DNA from: UMGS1601 sp900553335
GTDB taxonomy: Bacteria; Bacillota; Clostridia; Oscillospirales; Ruminococcaceae
Reading direction: 5' to 3'
Assembly: GCA_937920725.1 (NCBI GenBank)
Contig: CALEUW010000011.1
Span: forward strand, 51,964 to 115,963
DNA length: 64,000 nt
Both the position numbers and the translations under genes were made by a program. Of this stretch, positions 42,493 through 51,604 are shown in pieces. Below the pieces are notes generated by a model. The model was not told where the DNA came from, made no database searches, and saw nothing but the letters and a program-made list of their open reading frames with translations. The first letter of the stretch is position 1; each line of letters opens with the position of its first letter.

Positions 42493-45192
42493 ATGAAAAA
42501 ACTATTATCACTTTTACTTACACTGGCAATGCTGTTATCTTTGGCAGTTGTAGGCGCAAACGCATATGACAATGAGGAAGAAGATGAATCATTGATATCA
42601 GCTATACTTACTTCTGATGATATTCCGTATTCTGAGGAATTTTCAGTAGATAAGACGTGTGAATATGTTGTTTATGGTATATCGTCTGCTCCTTTTTCAG
42701 GAAAGATGACTTCTAGCGGAAGTGAAGTTTTGAGCTTTAAAGCTGAAGCAGTTGAAATTGAAGAAATTGAAGAAGATATTTATGTTGTCGAGGAGTCTAT
42801 AGAGCTTTTAGAGGGCAGCGTTTATACATTAAATGTTGATAGCTTTGACGGCGCAAACGAAGATATGCTGGTAATTACAGTTGCTGAGCCTTTTATATTT
42901 GATTTCGGAGTTTTAGCAGAAAATGTAAATACAGGCGATATTCCTTTTTCAACAGAGTTTACTACTTCATCGGCTGAGCAATATGCTGTTCAGATTTATT
43001 CTCCGGTTAATGTAAGCGGAAGAATTTTAGATGAGAACGGAAAAACGGTATACGAGTATAATACTTATTACCAAAATGAACTTTATGATGTATATGATAT
43101 AATAAAGCTGTCTGCGAACAGCACCTATACTTTTACAATTGATGAAAGTGATGGGGCTTCGGAGGATACAGTTGATGTTTTCATTTCAGAAGCAAAATCC
43201 GATGAAGAGGATTTGTATATCGGTGTTTTAAAACATTCGGATTTACCTCTTGACGCTGTTTTGCAGCCTGAAACCACGGGAAAATATGATGTTACTATAG
43301 GTTCGCCTGTAGATTTCACAGCAAGCATAGTCAACTCATCGGGAGAAACAGTTTCGGTTTTTACGGCTGAGTATGACGAAATCGAATACAGTGTTGATGA
43401 AACGGTTGTTTTAAGTGAGGGTGAAGAGTATCATCTTCTTTTGAACGCTTCGGAAGAGTTTGACGGAAGAGTCATTATAAATGTATGCAAAGAATATGTC
43501 GATCCGGACGCTATTTTAGATGAAGAGATTAAAGGCTCCGATGTTCCGACAAGCTTTACATTCTCGTCTGAAACAGATGATTTTTATGAAGTTTCCTTTA
43601 TGGCTAACGATATGTTTGACTGGAGCATTGTTGATCAGGACGGAAATGTGCTTATAAGCAAAAAGTACGATCCATATTCGGTAGGAACGATGGGATATTA
43701 TTCAGCTATAATAAAAGCTGAAGCCGGAGTGGAGTATAATTTGTATATAGACTCTTACGAGGGCCTGGACGAAGATGATATCTATTTGTTTATAACCAAA
43801 GTCGAGCTTGACGACGAAGAGGAATTTCCTGTTAGTAAGTTGATTACAGGTGACAGTATTCCATATACAGTGGAATTTACAGCTCCGAATGATGGAATTT
43901 ACGGTGCTGCGATATCAGCTTTGGCTGAGTTTTCAGCAAGCATAAAGGATAAGGACGGTAATGTCGTTGTGACGCTTGACTCGGCGCTTGAGACAACCTA
44001 TGACTATACTGCAGTGGATTATGCATATCTTGATGAGGGAGAAACTTATTATCTCAGCATTGATAGCTACAGCGGAAAGCCCACAGATGTTTTGACTATA
44101 GATATAGCATCTGTTGATCCTGTAATTGATATAGAGGACGGCATTTTAAACGAAATGTTTTTATACAGCGACCTTGATAACGGTCCTAAAACATTTGAGA
44201 TGACTGCAAATGAATCATGTGACTATTCTCTTGTGATAATGTCGGTTTCTTCTGTTAAATATAAAGTAACTGATGAGGACGGCAACGTTTTAATGGAAGC
44301 GGAAACCGAATCCGGTGATTATGAAATGGCAGAAGATTTTGCTGCATTTGAGGCAGGTAAAAAATATTACTTAACGCTTGAAGGGTATTCGGATTGTGAC
44401 AACGGACCGGTAGTTGCTGCTGTTTTCAAGTCAGATGAATTTGATTTTGCCTTAGTGGATATATCCTATTATGACGAAGGGGAAAGATTTGATGACATAG
44501 CAGATATGCTGCTCGCTTATCACGGAACGGATACGGATGTTTATGTTCCTTTAGATTCGTCGGAAATTGGCGTAATAGGGCAGTATGCTTTTGAAAACAA
44601 AAATATTGAATCAATAATTCTTGAAGATGGCTATGAGGCCATTCATAATTACGCTTTCCTAAACTGCAAAGAATTAAGTGAAGTATATCTGCCTGACGGA
44701 TTAAGCTTTATAGGCTATGGTGCATTTATGGGCTGCGATAACTTAAAGTCGATCGAAATAGGAAGCGATATATTCATTATCGAACCATATGCTTTAGGAT
44801 ATGATTCTAACATGAACAAGATCGAGGATTTTGTAATCTATGGATATGTGGGAACTGCTGCTGAGCAGTATGCAATTGATAACGGCTTTACTTTCATTGA
44901 TATTGAAAATGAGCCTATAGAAGATCCTACTGATGAAGAAAAGCCTACAACAGTTGAAACTACAACAATAGAGAATTCTGCAGATTCTTCAAATACCAAA
45001 TCTACAGCAGCAGTAAAAAAACCTTCAGGCACAACGACAAAAACAACTACCACGACAGCTGTAAACAATTCTAATGGCTCTAACACGAATACAGGAACTA
45101 AGAGTTATGTTTTGGTTATCTTTATAATTGTTTTGGCAGCAATCGCTGTAGTAATTGTGATTAAATTTATAAATGTTAAGAAGCAAAAGTAA
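42493..45192 (+). CDS. Surface protein with six tandem domains, BspA-like repeats and C-terminal anchor
   Basis: This 899-residue acidic secreted protein has a signal peptide at 1-25 (LLLTLAMLLSLAVVGANA). Six repeats of about 105 residues then run to about 675. Each begins near S.DIP(Y/F)S.EF, continues through a Y..V/I strand and an aromatic/acidic loop, and ends Y.L.IDS..G...D...I.I. About 690-790 are LRR_5/BspA-type repeats (IGQYAFENKNIESIIL, IHNYAFLNCKELSEVYLPDG, GYGAFMGCDNLKSIEIG). A Thr-rich stalk and a membrane helix (about 865-890) close it. ATG 42493 follows GGAGGAACAAA. Confidence 0.85.
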   Translation: MKKLLSLLLTLAMLLSLAVVGANAYDNEEEDESLISAILTSDDIPYSEEFSVDKTCEYVVYGISSAPFSGKMTSSGSEVLSFKAEAVEIEEIEEDIYVVEESIELLEGSVYTLNVDSFDGANEDMLVITVAEPFIFDFGVLAENVNTGDIPFSTEFTTSSAEQYAVQIYSPVNVSGRILDENGKTVYEYNTYYQNELYDVYDIIKLSANSTYTFTIDESDGASEDTVDVFISEAKSDEEDLYIGVLKHSDLPLDAVLQPETTGKYDVTIGSPVDFTASIVNSSGETVSVFTAEYDEIEYSVDETVVLSEGEEYHLLLNASEEFDGRVIINVCKEYVDPDAILDEEIKGSDVPTSFTFSSETDDFYEVSFMANDMFDWSIVDQDGNVLISKKYDPYSVGTMGYYSAIIKAEAGVEYNLYIDSYEGLDEDDIYLFITKVELDDEEEFPVSKLITGDSIPYTVEFTAPNDGIYGAAISALAEFSASIKDKDGNVVVTLDSALETTYDYTAVDYAYLDEGETYYLSIDSYSGKPTDVLTIDIASVDPVIDIEDGILNEMFLYSDLDNGPKTFEMTANESCDYSLVIMSVSSVKYKVTDEDGNVLMEAETESGDYEMAEDFAAFEAGKKYYLTLEGYSDCDNGPVVAAVFKSDEFDFALVDISYYDEGERFDDIADMLLAYHGTDTDVYVPLDSSEIGVIGQYAFENKNIESIILEDGYEAIHNYAFLNCKELSEVYLPDGLSFIGYGAFMGCDNLKSIEIGSDIFIIEPYALGYDSNMNKIEDFVIYGYVGTAAEQYAIDNGFTFIDIENEPIEDPTDEEKPTTVETTTIENSADSSNTKSTAAVKKPSGTTTKTTTTTAVNNSNGSNTNTGTKSYVLVIFIIVLAAIAVVIVIKFINVKKQK

Positions 45193-45207
45193 GGATTTAT
45201 TTAAAGG

Positions 45208-47010
45208 ATGAAGAAGGAAAATATCAGAAATTTCTGTATAATCGCTCATATTGATCACGGAAAAAGTACCCTTGCCGACAGAATTTTAGAGCTTACGTCA
45301 ACCGTTGAGCTAAGAGATATGGAAAACCAGCTTTTAGACGATATGGATATTGAGCGTGAGCGTGGAATAACAATAAAGGCGAGAGCAGTAAGGCTTAATT
45401 ACAAATCTCAAAACGGTGATGATTATGTTTTTAACCTTATAGATACTCCGGGGCATGTTGATTTTAACTATGAGGTTTCAAGGAGTCTTGCAGCTTGTGA
45501 GGGAGCTGTGCTTGTTGTTGACGCATCTCAGGGCATTGAGGCGCAGACGCTTGCAAACACTTATCTTGCAATTGAGCATGACCTTGAGGTAGTGCCTGTT
45601 GTGAACAAAATCGATTTGCCGAGCGCTGATCCTGAAAGAGTATGCAAAGAGGTTGAGGATATAATCGGTATTCCTGCTCTTGATGCGCCGAGAATTTCAG
45701 CAAAGCTCGGAACGAACATTGCGGAGGTTTTAGAGAGGGTAATAACAGACATTCCTGCTCCAAAGGGCGATGCCAACGCTCCGCTTAAAGCGCTGATATT
45801 CGACAGCTATTATGACCAATACAAGGGAGTAATAGTATATGTAAGAATAATTGAGGGAACACTTCGTGTTGGAGATAATATTCGCTTTATTGCAACAGGA
45901 GCTGAATTCCAAACCGTTGAAGTTGGCTTTATGGGTGCTCGTGATCTCGTATCTGTTAAGGAAATAAAAGCGGGCGAGGTAGGATATATTGCAGCGTCTA
46001 TTAAAGATATAGGCGATACAAGAGTGGGTGATACCGTAACGCTTGTTAGTAATCCATGCAATGAGCCGTTAGAGGGTTATAAAAAAGTAAACTCAATGGT
46101 GTTTTCGGGAATTTATCCTGTTGACGGAGCAAAATATCCGGATTTAAGAGAAGCGCTTGAAAAGCTTATGCTAAATGACGCATCGCTCTCTTTTGAACCG
46201 GAAACATCAATTGCTCTCGGTTTTGGTTTCAGGTGTGGATTTTTAGGCCTTTTGCATATGGAAATTATACAGGAGCGCCTTGAAAGAGAGTATAATCTTG
46301 ATCTTATCACAACCGCTCCGAGCGTAATTTATAAGGTTAATCTTACAAACGGAGAAACTGTTTTTATTGATAACCCTACAAATTACCCTGATCCTGCACT
46401 TATCCAGTCAGCAGAAGAGCCGGTAGTAAGCGCTCATATATTGACTCCGAGCGATTTCATCGGAAGCGTTATGGAGCTTTGTCAGGAGCGCAGAGGCGTG
46501 TTTAAGGATATGAAATATCTCGATGAAACGAGAGCAGATCTTCATTATATCTTACCGCTTAACGAAATCGTTTATGATTTTTTTGATGCGCTTAAGTCGA
46601 GAACGAAAGGCTATGCTTCTTTTGATTACGAGGTAAAGGGCTATGAGCCGAGCCGCCTTGTGAAGCTTGATATACTTTTAAACGGCGATGTTGTCGATGC
46701 GCTTTCATTTATAGTCCATACTGACAAGGCATATGCCAGAGGACGAAAGATATGCGAAAAGCTGAAAGACAATATTCCACGTCAGCTTTTTGAAGTGCCT
46801 ATTCAAGCAGCGATCGGCGGAAAGATAATAGCCAGAGAAACGATAAAGGCGCTTAGAAAGGACGTTTTAGCTAAGTGTTACGGCGGAGATATAACCAGAA
46901 AGAAAAAGCTTTTAGAAAAACAGAAGGAAGGTAAAAAGCGAATGAGAAAGCTTGGCTCAGTCGAGGTTCCTCAAGAAGCTTTTATGAGCGTACTAAAACT
47001 TGATGAGTAA
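45208..47010 (+). CDS. lepA: Elongation factor 4 (LepA)
   Basis: This 600-residue translational GTPase acts on stalled or mispositioned ribosomes. G1 AHIDHGKST, G2 ERGITIKA, G3 DTPGHVDF and G4 NKIDLPSADP are in order, followed by the EF4-specific C-terminal domain with YGGDITRKKKLLEKQKEGKKR near the end. ATG 45208 follows AAGGATG. It heads a run with a membrane protein and hemW. Confidence 0.96.
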   Translation: MKKENIRNFCIIAHIDHGKSTLADRILELTSTVELRDMENQLLDDMDIERERGITIKARAVRLNYKSQNGDDYVFNLIDTPGHVDFNYEVSRSLAACEGAVLVVDASQGIEAQTLANTYLAIEHDLEVVPVVNKIDLPSADPERVCKEVEDIIGIPALDAPRISAKLGTNIAEVLERVITDIPAPKGDANAPLKALIFDSYYDQYKGVIVYVRIIEGTLRVGDNIRFIATGAEFQTVEVGFMGARDLVSVKEIKAGEVGYIAASIKDIGDTRVGDTVTLVSNPCNEPLEGYKKVNSMVFSGIYPVDGAKYPDLREALEKLMLNDASLSFEPETSIALGFGFRCGFLGLLHMEIIQERLEREYNLDLITTAPSVIYKVNLTNGETVFIDNPTNYPDPALIQSAEEPVVSAHILTPSDFIGSVMELCQERRGVFKDMKYLDETRADLHYILPLNEIVYDFFDALKSRTKGYASFDYEVKGYEPSRLVKLDILLNGDVVDALSFIVHTDKAYARGRKICEKLKDNIPRQLFEVPIQAAIGGKIIARETIKALRKDVLAKCYGGDITRKKKLLEKQKEGKKRMRKLGSVEVPQEAFMSVLKLDE

Positions 47011-47021
47011 AAGGAGAAGGG

Positions 47022-47480
47022 ATGACTGATTTACAAAAGGCGGTAAAGCTGTCGCTTGTAACGGGGTTTATCGGTGCGGCGGCGCTTCCGATTCTTCACG
47101 AAATGTATGCAAATATATCGAAAGGCTTCGTTATATTTTGTTTACTTACAGGTTGTGTAGTGAGCGGAATTCTGTATTCAAAAAGAGAGGTTAAAAATGC
47201 TATTTGTGCTATAACAGTCCAGATATCTATTTCAGCAGCGTTAGGTTTTGTTCTTTATTTGTTGATACATCCGCTTATAGTTTCTTTCTTAAACAATATA
47301 TCAAAGTATTTTTATCTTTCGGGATTTGATAGTATTTACTATTATGCTTTGGTGCTTTTAAGTCTTATAGGCATTTATTTTATGTATGCTGTGTCGCATA
47401 TTATTGTCATGTTGGTCAAAAGAACAAAAGACTCCAATGAGAAGATAAAATCTTATATTGACAACGCTTTTGATGATTGA
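47022..47480 (+). CDS. Four-helix membrane protein, unrecognised
   Basis: This 152-residue protein has four predicted membrane segments at about 10-26, 32-50, 63-85 and 105-133. ATG 47022 follows AGGAGAAGG. It sits 11 bases after lepA and its stop is one base before the hemW start, so it is in the same transcript. No family motif is seen. Confidence 0.75.
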   Translation: MTDLQKAVKLSLVTGFIGAAALPILHEMYANISKGFVIFCLLTGCVVSGILYSKREVKNAICAITVQISISAALGFVLYLLIHPLIVSFLNNISKYFYLSGFDSIYYYALVLLSLIGIYFMYAVSHIIVMLVKRTKDSNEKIKSYIDNAFDD

Positions 47481-47481
47481 T

Positions 47482-48567
47482 ATGACAGGACTTTATATAC
47501 ACATTCCTTTCTGCAAAAGAAAATGTCCATACTGCGATTTTTATTCACTTGATAATCAATCAGAGGATATATTGACAGCTTATGTATCAAGGCTGTCGGA
47601 AGAAGCAAAGGGTTATAAAGACAAAAAAATATCTGTTGATACTATATATTTTGGCGGAGGAACTCCAAGTGTTCTAAGAAATTCTCATATCTGTGAGATT
47701 TTAAATGAAGTAAGAGAAAGCTTTGAGGTAAATAGTAACGCTGAAATAACTATTGAGGCGAATCCGTCATCGGTTGATTTAAAAAAGCTTGAGGGTTACA
47801 GAGAAGCCGGGATAAACCGAATTTCCTTTGGTGTTCAGTCTGCTTGTGACAATGAGCTTTTAAGTCTCGGCAGGCTTCACAGCTTTAAGAAAGCGAGAGA
47901 AGCTATAAAAAATGCACAAGCTGCCGGTTTTGAAAATATCTCAGCCGATCTCATGATAGCGATCGAGGGGCAAACTTCTGATTCGCTGAAGAGTTCTGTT
48001 TCAAAGATGGCAGGACTAGGTGTAAATCATATTTCGTGTTATATTTTAAAGGTTGAGGATGGAACACCTTATTCAAAAATGAATTTAACTCTGCCGGACG
48101 AAGATCAGTGTGCCGAGTATTATCTTTTAGCTTCAAAGCTGATTTGTGATTCAGGTTATGAGCAGTATGAGATATCAAACTTTGCAAAAAAAGGCTTCGA
48201 GAGCCGTCACAATTTAAAGTATTGGCAAGGCGAGGAATATATAGGTCTTGGCGTTTCGGCTTATTCTTATTTTGGTGGAGTAAGGTATCACAACAAGCGG
48301 GACTTATTCTCTTATCTTCGTAAAGCTGATATCAAGGTGATTGATGAAACGGATATTAATAAGTCGGAGGAGTATCTTACTCTTTCGTTAAGGCTTTCAG
48401 ATGGAATCAGCATAAAAAAATATGTAGCTTTGGGAGGGGATTTTAGTATTTTGAAAAAAGCTAAAGAGCTTCCAAAGAGTTTGATAAAAATAGATCGTGA
48501 TAAAATTTCTCTTACAAACGAGGGCTTTTTGGTTTCAAATGAGATTATTGCGAAGTTGTTATTATAA
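47482..48567 (+). CDS. hemW: Radical SAM heme chaperone HemW
   Basis: This 361-residue member of the HemN-like radical SAM family has LYIHIPFCKRKCPYCDFY at the N-terminus. Cysteines C11, C15 and C18 bind the cluster, and GGGTPS and the GVQS segment follow. It lacks the N-terminal extension of true coproporphyrinogen dehydrogenase, so HemW is preferred. ATG 47482 matches the family start; a TTG at 47458 would overlap the previous gene. Pairing with lepA is common in Firmicutes. Confidence 0.92.
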   Translation: MTGLYIHIPFCKRKCPYCDFYSLDNQSEDILTAYVSRLSEEAKGYKDKKISVDTIYFGGGTPSVLRNSHICEILNEVRESFEVNSNAEITIEANPSSVDLKKLEGYREAGINRISFGVQSACDNELLSLGRLHSFKKAREAIKNAQAAGFENISADLMIAIEGQTSDSLKSSVSKMAGLGVNHISCYILKVEDGTPYSKMNLTLPDEDQCAEYYLLASKLICDSGYEQYEISNFAKKGFESRHNLKYWQGEEYIGLGVSAYSYFGGVRYHNKRDLFSYLRKADIKVIDETDINKSEEYLTLSLRLSDGISIKKYVALGGDFSILKKAKELPKSLIKIDRDKISLTNEGFLVSNEIIAKLLL

Positions 48568-48586
48568 ATCAATAGGAGGTGCAGTT

Positions 48587-49597
48587 TTGAAAACAAAGTT
48601 TTTAACAGTGTTATTAGCAATGGTGTGTTTATCTGTTATGGGATTGTCAGGTTGTTCTGAGGAGAAAAGCTCAGAGGAGATCAAAGTTCCTATTTTAGAT
48701 GAAGATCAGGTTAAATTTAACACAGTTAAGGCGGAGATCGGTACGATAAGCGAAACATATACGCTTGACGGTGATTATGAAAATCCGTATCTTGTGACAG
48801 TTTCAAGTGCTGTTTCGGGAAAGGTGAAATCTGTTTCTCTCAAAGACGGAAAAAGCGTAAAAACAGGAGATGTTTTGCTGACGATCGCATCTGATGATAT
48901 TGATAAGCAAATAGCGGACCAGCAGATAAGGCTCGATTCCGCACAGCAGACATATAACACTTTGAGAGGTAGTTCAGGGATAAGCTCGTCTGAGCTTGAA
49001 TCAGCTAAGATAGATATTGATGTTGAGCAAAATGAAATGGATAAGCTTTTGGCACAAAAGGAAAGCTACAGTATTAAAGCAACAGCGAACGGAACTGTTT
49101 CGGTTGCAAGCGGATATGAGGATACCTTTGCGATAGGACAAAGCATTTATAACGATCAGTTTATATGCACAATAAGCCCTAACGATGGAAATGTTTTATG
49201 TGCCAGAACAAATACCAAGGAGGCGCTTACCGATGTAAACTTCGGGACGTCAGCTACAGTTACCAACTTAAATGAAACTGTCGGAAGCGGAACGGTAAGT
49301 GATATTATTTATACGGAAAACGGTGACTATTCATACTATTGCTATGTTATCAAATTATCTAAGGATAAGGATTTAAGCTACTATGATAATTTAAAGGTAA
49401 CTTTAAATACCTATACGAAGGAAAATGTAGTTTTAGTTCCAACGGATTCAATCAGAACAATTTCAAATGAAACATATGTAGATGTTTTAATAGACGGTGT
49501 AAAGGTTCAAACGGCAGTTGAAACGGGAATCGTTGGTGATTTGCAGACAGAAATAATAAGCGGTCTTACAGGCGGAGAGGAAATAATTACCGGATAA
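48587..49597 (+). CDS. HlyD/MacA-like adaptor lipoprotein, orphan
   Basis: This 336-residue protein begins at TTG 48587, with AGGAGGT seven bases upstream. The signal peptide ends in lipobox GLSGC. A biotinyl-lipoyl-like segment (AVSGKVKSVSLKDGKSVKTGD) and a helical hairpin at about 105-165 (IDKQIADQQIRLDSAQQTYN) follow. A second lipoyl half (KATANGTVSVASGYEDTFAIG) and beta-barrel domains complete the membrane-fusion-protein layout. No MacB-type ABC ATPase or permease follows, so its partner is unknown. Confidence 0.82.
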   Translation: MKTKFLTVLLAMVCLSVMGLSGCSEEKSSEEIKVPILDEDQVKFNTVKAEIGTISETYTLDGDYENPYLVTVSSAVSGKVKSVSLKDGKSVKTGDVLLTIASDDIDKQIADQQIRLDSAQQTYNTLRGSSGISSSELESAKIDIDVEQNEMDKLLAQKESYSIKATANGTVSVASGYEDTFAIGQSIYNDQFICTISPNDGNVLCARTNTKEALTDVNFGTSATVTNLNETVGSGTVSDIIYTENGDYSYYCYVIKLSKDKDLSYYDNLKVTLNTYTKENVVLVPTDSIRTISNETYVDVLIDGVKVQTAVETGIVGDLQTEIISGLTGGEEIITG

Positions 49598-49686
49598 AGA
49601 TTGATTTTTCTCATTTATTTTGATAAAATGAAAAAGACATAGACGGTTTTTGATGTTTGGTTCTAACGCTGTCAGGAGGTATAAAA

Positions 49687-50550
49687 ATGCAGGAAACTAT
49701 TGATAATATATGGCTTAAGAGAATAATTTCTCTTATTAATCTAATATACGTTTTTGTGATTGGAATTTTCACCTACGCGTCTTTTTTATACACGCTGGAG
49801 TTTAAGTCTGATTCATATCTCGGCTTTGGCATAGCCTATATAATTGCAAGCGCAGTTTTTATGGTGCTTATGATTTTAACAAGAAGCACCATGGTTACAA
49901 GGGTAATCGGAATACTTCTTCCTCCGCTTGTGTTTTTGCTGATTATATTTAATCTTGGAAACTGGATGCTTATAATACCCACGTTTGTCGTTGCAGTAGT
50001 AATCTTTTTCGTAAGCTATAACAACGCTACTTTGAAAGTAATACTCGGAACTATTTATCTGCTTGTTTATGTTTTGGGACTTATCTTGGTTTTTGTATTA
50101 AACTTCCTGTTCGGCGGCTCTAATACGGTTGAAACAAGACTTGATGCCGAAACTCTTTCTGATCCTGCGAACGCTGCGGTTTATGAGATTTATAAAGATG
50201 TGATGGACGATATAAATTCAGTTAATTTTACTGAGGACGGACAAGACAAAAGAATTTCTCCCGACGGATCGAAGGAATACTATTTAGCGGACATTCAAAA
50301 CAACAGCTCCGGAGATTTGATTTTATATGTAGTGCCACATGGAAACGATAAGGATTTTAAGTTTTTTACACTTAAGGAAAAGGGTGTTCGGTCTACTGTT
50401 CATCGTTTTGGGTATAGGGGAGCTGTTCCTCTTGAAATCGCATGGACTGATAACGATACTATAACTTATCAGTTACGAAGCGGTGAGGTTGAGGAATCTA
50501 TTATTACATTACCTGAGAAAAACTATTTTGAATTTTTGGGTATAAGTTAA
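49687..50550 (+). CDS. Five-helix membrane protein with soluble C-terminal domain, unrecognised
   Basis: This 287-residue protein has five membrane segments, at about 11-35, 42-63, 69-88, 91-109 and 117-144. A roughly 140-residue soluble domain that is beta-rich (KEYYLADIQNNSSGDLILYV) follows. ATG 49687 has AGGAGGT upstream. It follows the HlyD-like lipoprotein by 89 bases and could be its partner, but has no transporter motif. It ends before a hairpin. Confidence 0.7.
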   Translation: MQETIDNIWLKRIISLINLIYVFVIGIFTYASFLYTLEFKSDSYLGFGIAYIIASAVFMVLMILTRSTMVTRVIGILLPPLVFLLIIFNLGNWMLIIPTFVVAVVIFFVSYNNATLKVILGTIYLLVYVLGLILVFVLNFLFGGSNTVETRLDAETLSDPANAAVYEIYKDVMDDINSVNFTEDGQDKRISPDGSKEYYLADIQNNSSGDLILYVVPHGNDKDFKFFTLKEKGVRSTVHRFGYRGAVPLEIAWTDNDTITYQLRSGEVEESIITLPEKNYFEFLGIS

Positions 50551-50557
50551 AAAATTA

Positions 50558-50586
50558 CAGCCACTCGCATATGTTGCGAATGGCTG
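50558..50586. terminator. Terminator after the five-helix protein gene
   Basis: CAGCCA.TCGCA/TGCGA.TGGCTG hairpin is followed by TTTTGTTTT. Confidence 0.75.
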
Positions 50587-50606
50587 TTTTGTTTTATACA
50601 CTCAGT

Positions 50607-51434
50607 TTATCTTTTCATAAAATCAGCGGCAGCGTTTACCCAGCCTGCATTAACAGGGCTGACATGATGAGGCTCGCTCATAATGGTTTCATCGCACAGG
50701 CTCATTCCGTGACCGCCCCATTCGTAGATATGCGCTTCAAAAGGAATTTTATGCTTTGATAAAGCTGTCATATAGTAAAGCGTATTTTCTATAGGAACAC
50801 AACCGTCATCTGCTGTGTGCCACAAAAATGTTTCGGGTGTTTTGTCTGATACCTGAGTTTCGAGAGAAAGCTTCTTTCTTAAATTCTCATCTCCGCCATC
50901 AGCTAAAAGGTTTAAAATAGAACTTTCATGAGTAAAGCTTCCGCTTGTGATAACAGGATAGCACAAAACCGATTTGTTTGGTTTTACTTCGTTTTCCGTT
51001 GCATTAAGGACAGACAAAATATCTTTGTCGTGATAGAAGTTTGAAACGCTAGCAGCAAGGTGACCGCCTGCGGAAAATCCCATTACAGATATTTTATTCG
51101 GATCTACAAAAAACCTGTCTGCGTTTTCTCTAATATATTTTAAAGCGGAAAGTGCTTCTAAAAGAGCGGTTGGAAACTTCTTTTTAACACATGAATATCT
51201 CAAAACAAATGATGCGATTCCAAGTCCCATAAATCTTAAAGCAACGGGATCTGCTTCTCTATCTGAACAGTAATCGTAGCCTCCGCCAGGAAAAATCAGT
51301 ACGGCAGGGTAAGGCTCACGCTTTATTTCCTCGCTTTTTTGCGGAGCATAAACTGTTAAGGTAGGATCAAGTCCTTCGTAGTCAATTCCTGCGCTTTTGT
51401 AGTCAACTTTGATATTAATAGTTTCGTAAATCAT
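50607..51434 (-). CDS. Alpha/beta hydrolase, acetyl-xylan esterase-like
   Basis: This 275-residue hydrolase has oxyanion-hole motif FPGGGYDYC, nucleophile elbow GFSAGGHLAAS, acid in TADDGCVPIENT and catalytic His in WGGHGMSL. This layout matches BD-FAE/AXE-type carbohydrate or lipid esterases of gut Clostridia. No signal peptide is seen, so substrates would be imported. ATG 51434 is chosen for GAGGT at the right spacing; in-frame ATGs at 51452 and 51497 are less supported. Confidence 0.87.
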   Translation of the reverse strand: MIYETINIKVDYKSAGIDYEGLDPTLTVYAPQKSEEIKREPYPAVLIFPGGGYDYCSDREADPVALRFMGLGIASFVLRYSCVKKKFPTALLEALSALKYIRENADRFFVDPNKISVMGFSAGGHLAASVSNFYHDKDILSVLNATENEVKPNKSVLCYPVITSGSFTHESSILNLLADGGDENLRKKLSLETQVSDKTPETFLWHTADDGCVPIENTLYYMTALSKHKIPFEAHIYEWGGHGMSLCDETIMSEPHHVSPVNAGWVNAAADFMKR

Positions 51435-51547
51435 AAACTCTACCTCATTCATATTTTTTCTGTGTGTGGGGGTAAAATGCCGCCATTTAATAAGCATTTT
51501 ACATATACTGTTATTTTACCATACTCATTATTTTTTGTAAATAGATA

Positions 51548-51576
51548 TTGAAAAAAATACGGATATATAGTAAAAT
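51548..51576 (+). promoter_or_regulatory. Promoter of pheA
   Basis: TTGAAA at 51548-51553 and TAAAAT at 51571-51576 are 17 bases apart; the start codon is 29 bases on, so there is no room for an attenuator. Confidence 0.55.
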
Positions 51577-51604
51577 AATATGGATAGAAAAATTGGAGGT
51601 TAAA

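Noticed and set aside
36730..45192. LPxTG sortase signals on the two anchored surface proteins
   Set aside because: Both have a C-terminal helix and basic tail with NTG nearby, but no LPxTG-like pentapeptide, so only a membrane anchor is claimed.
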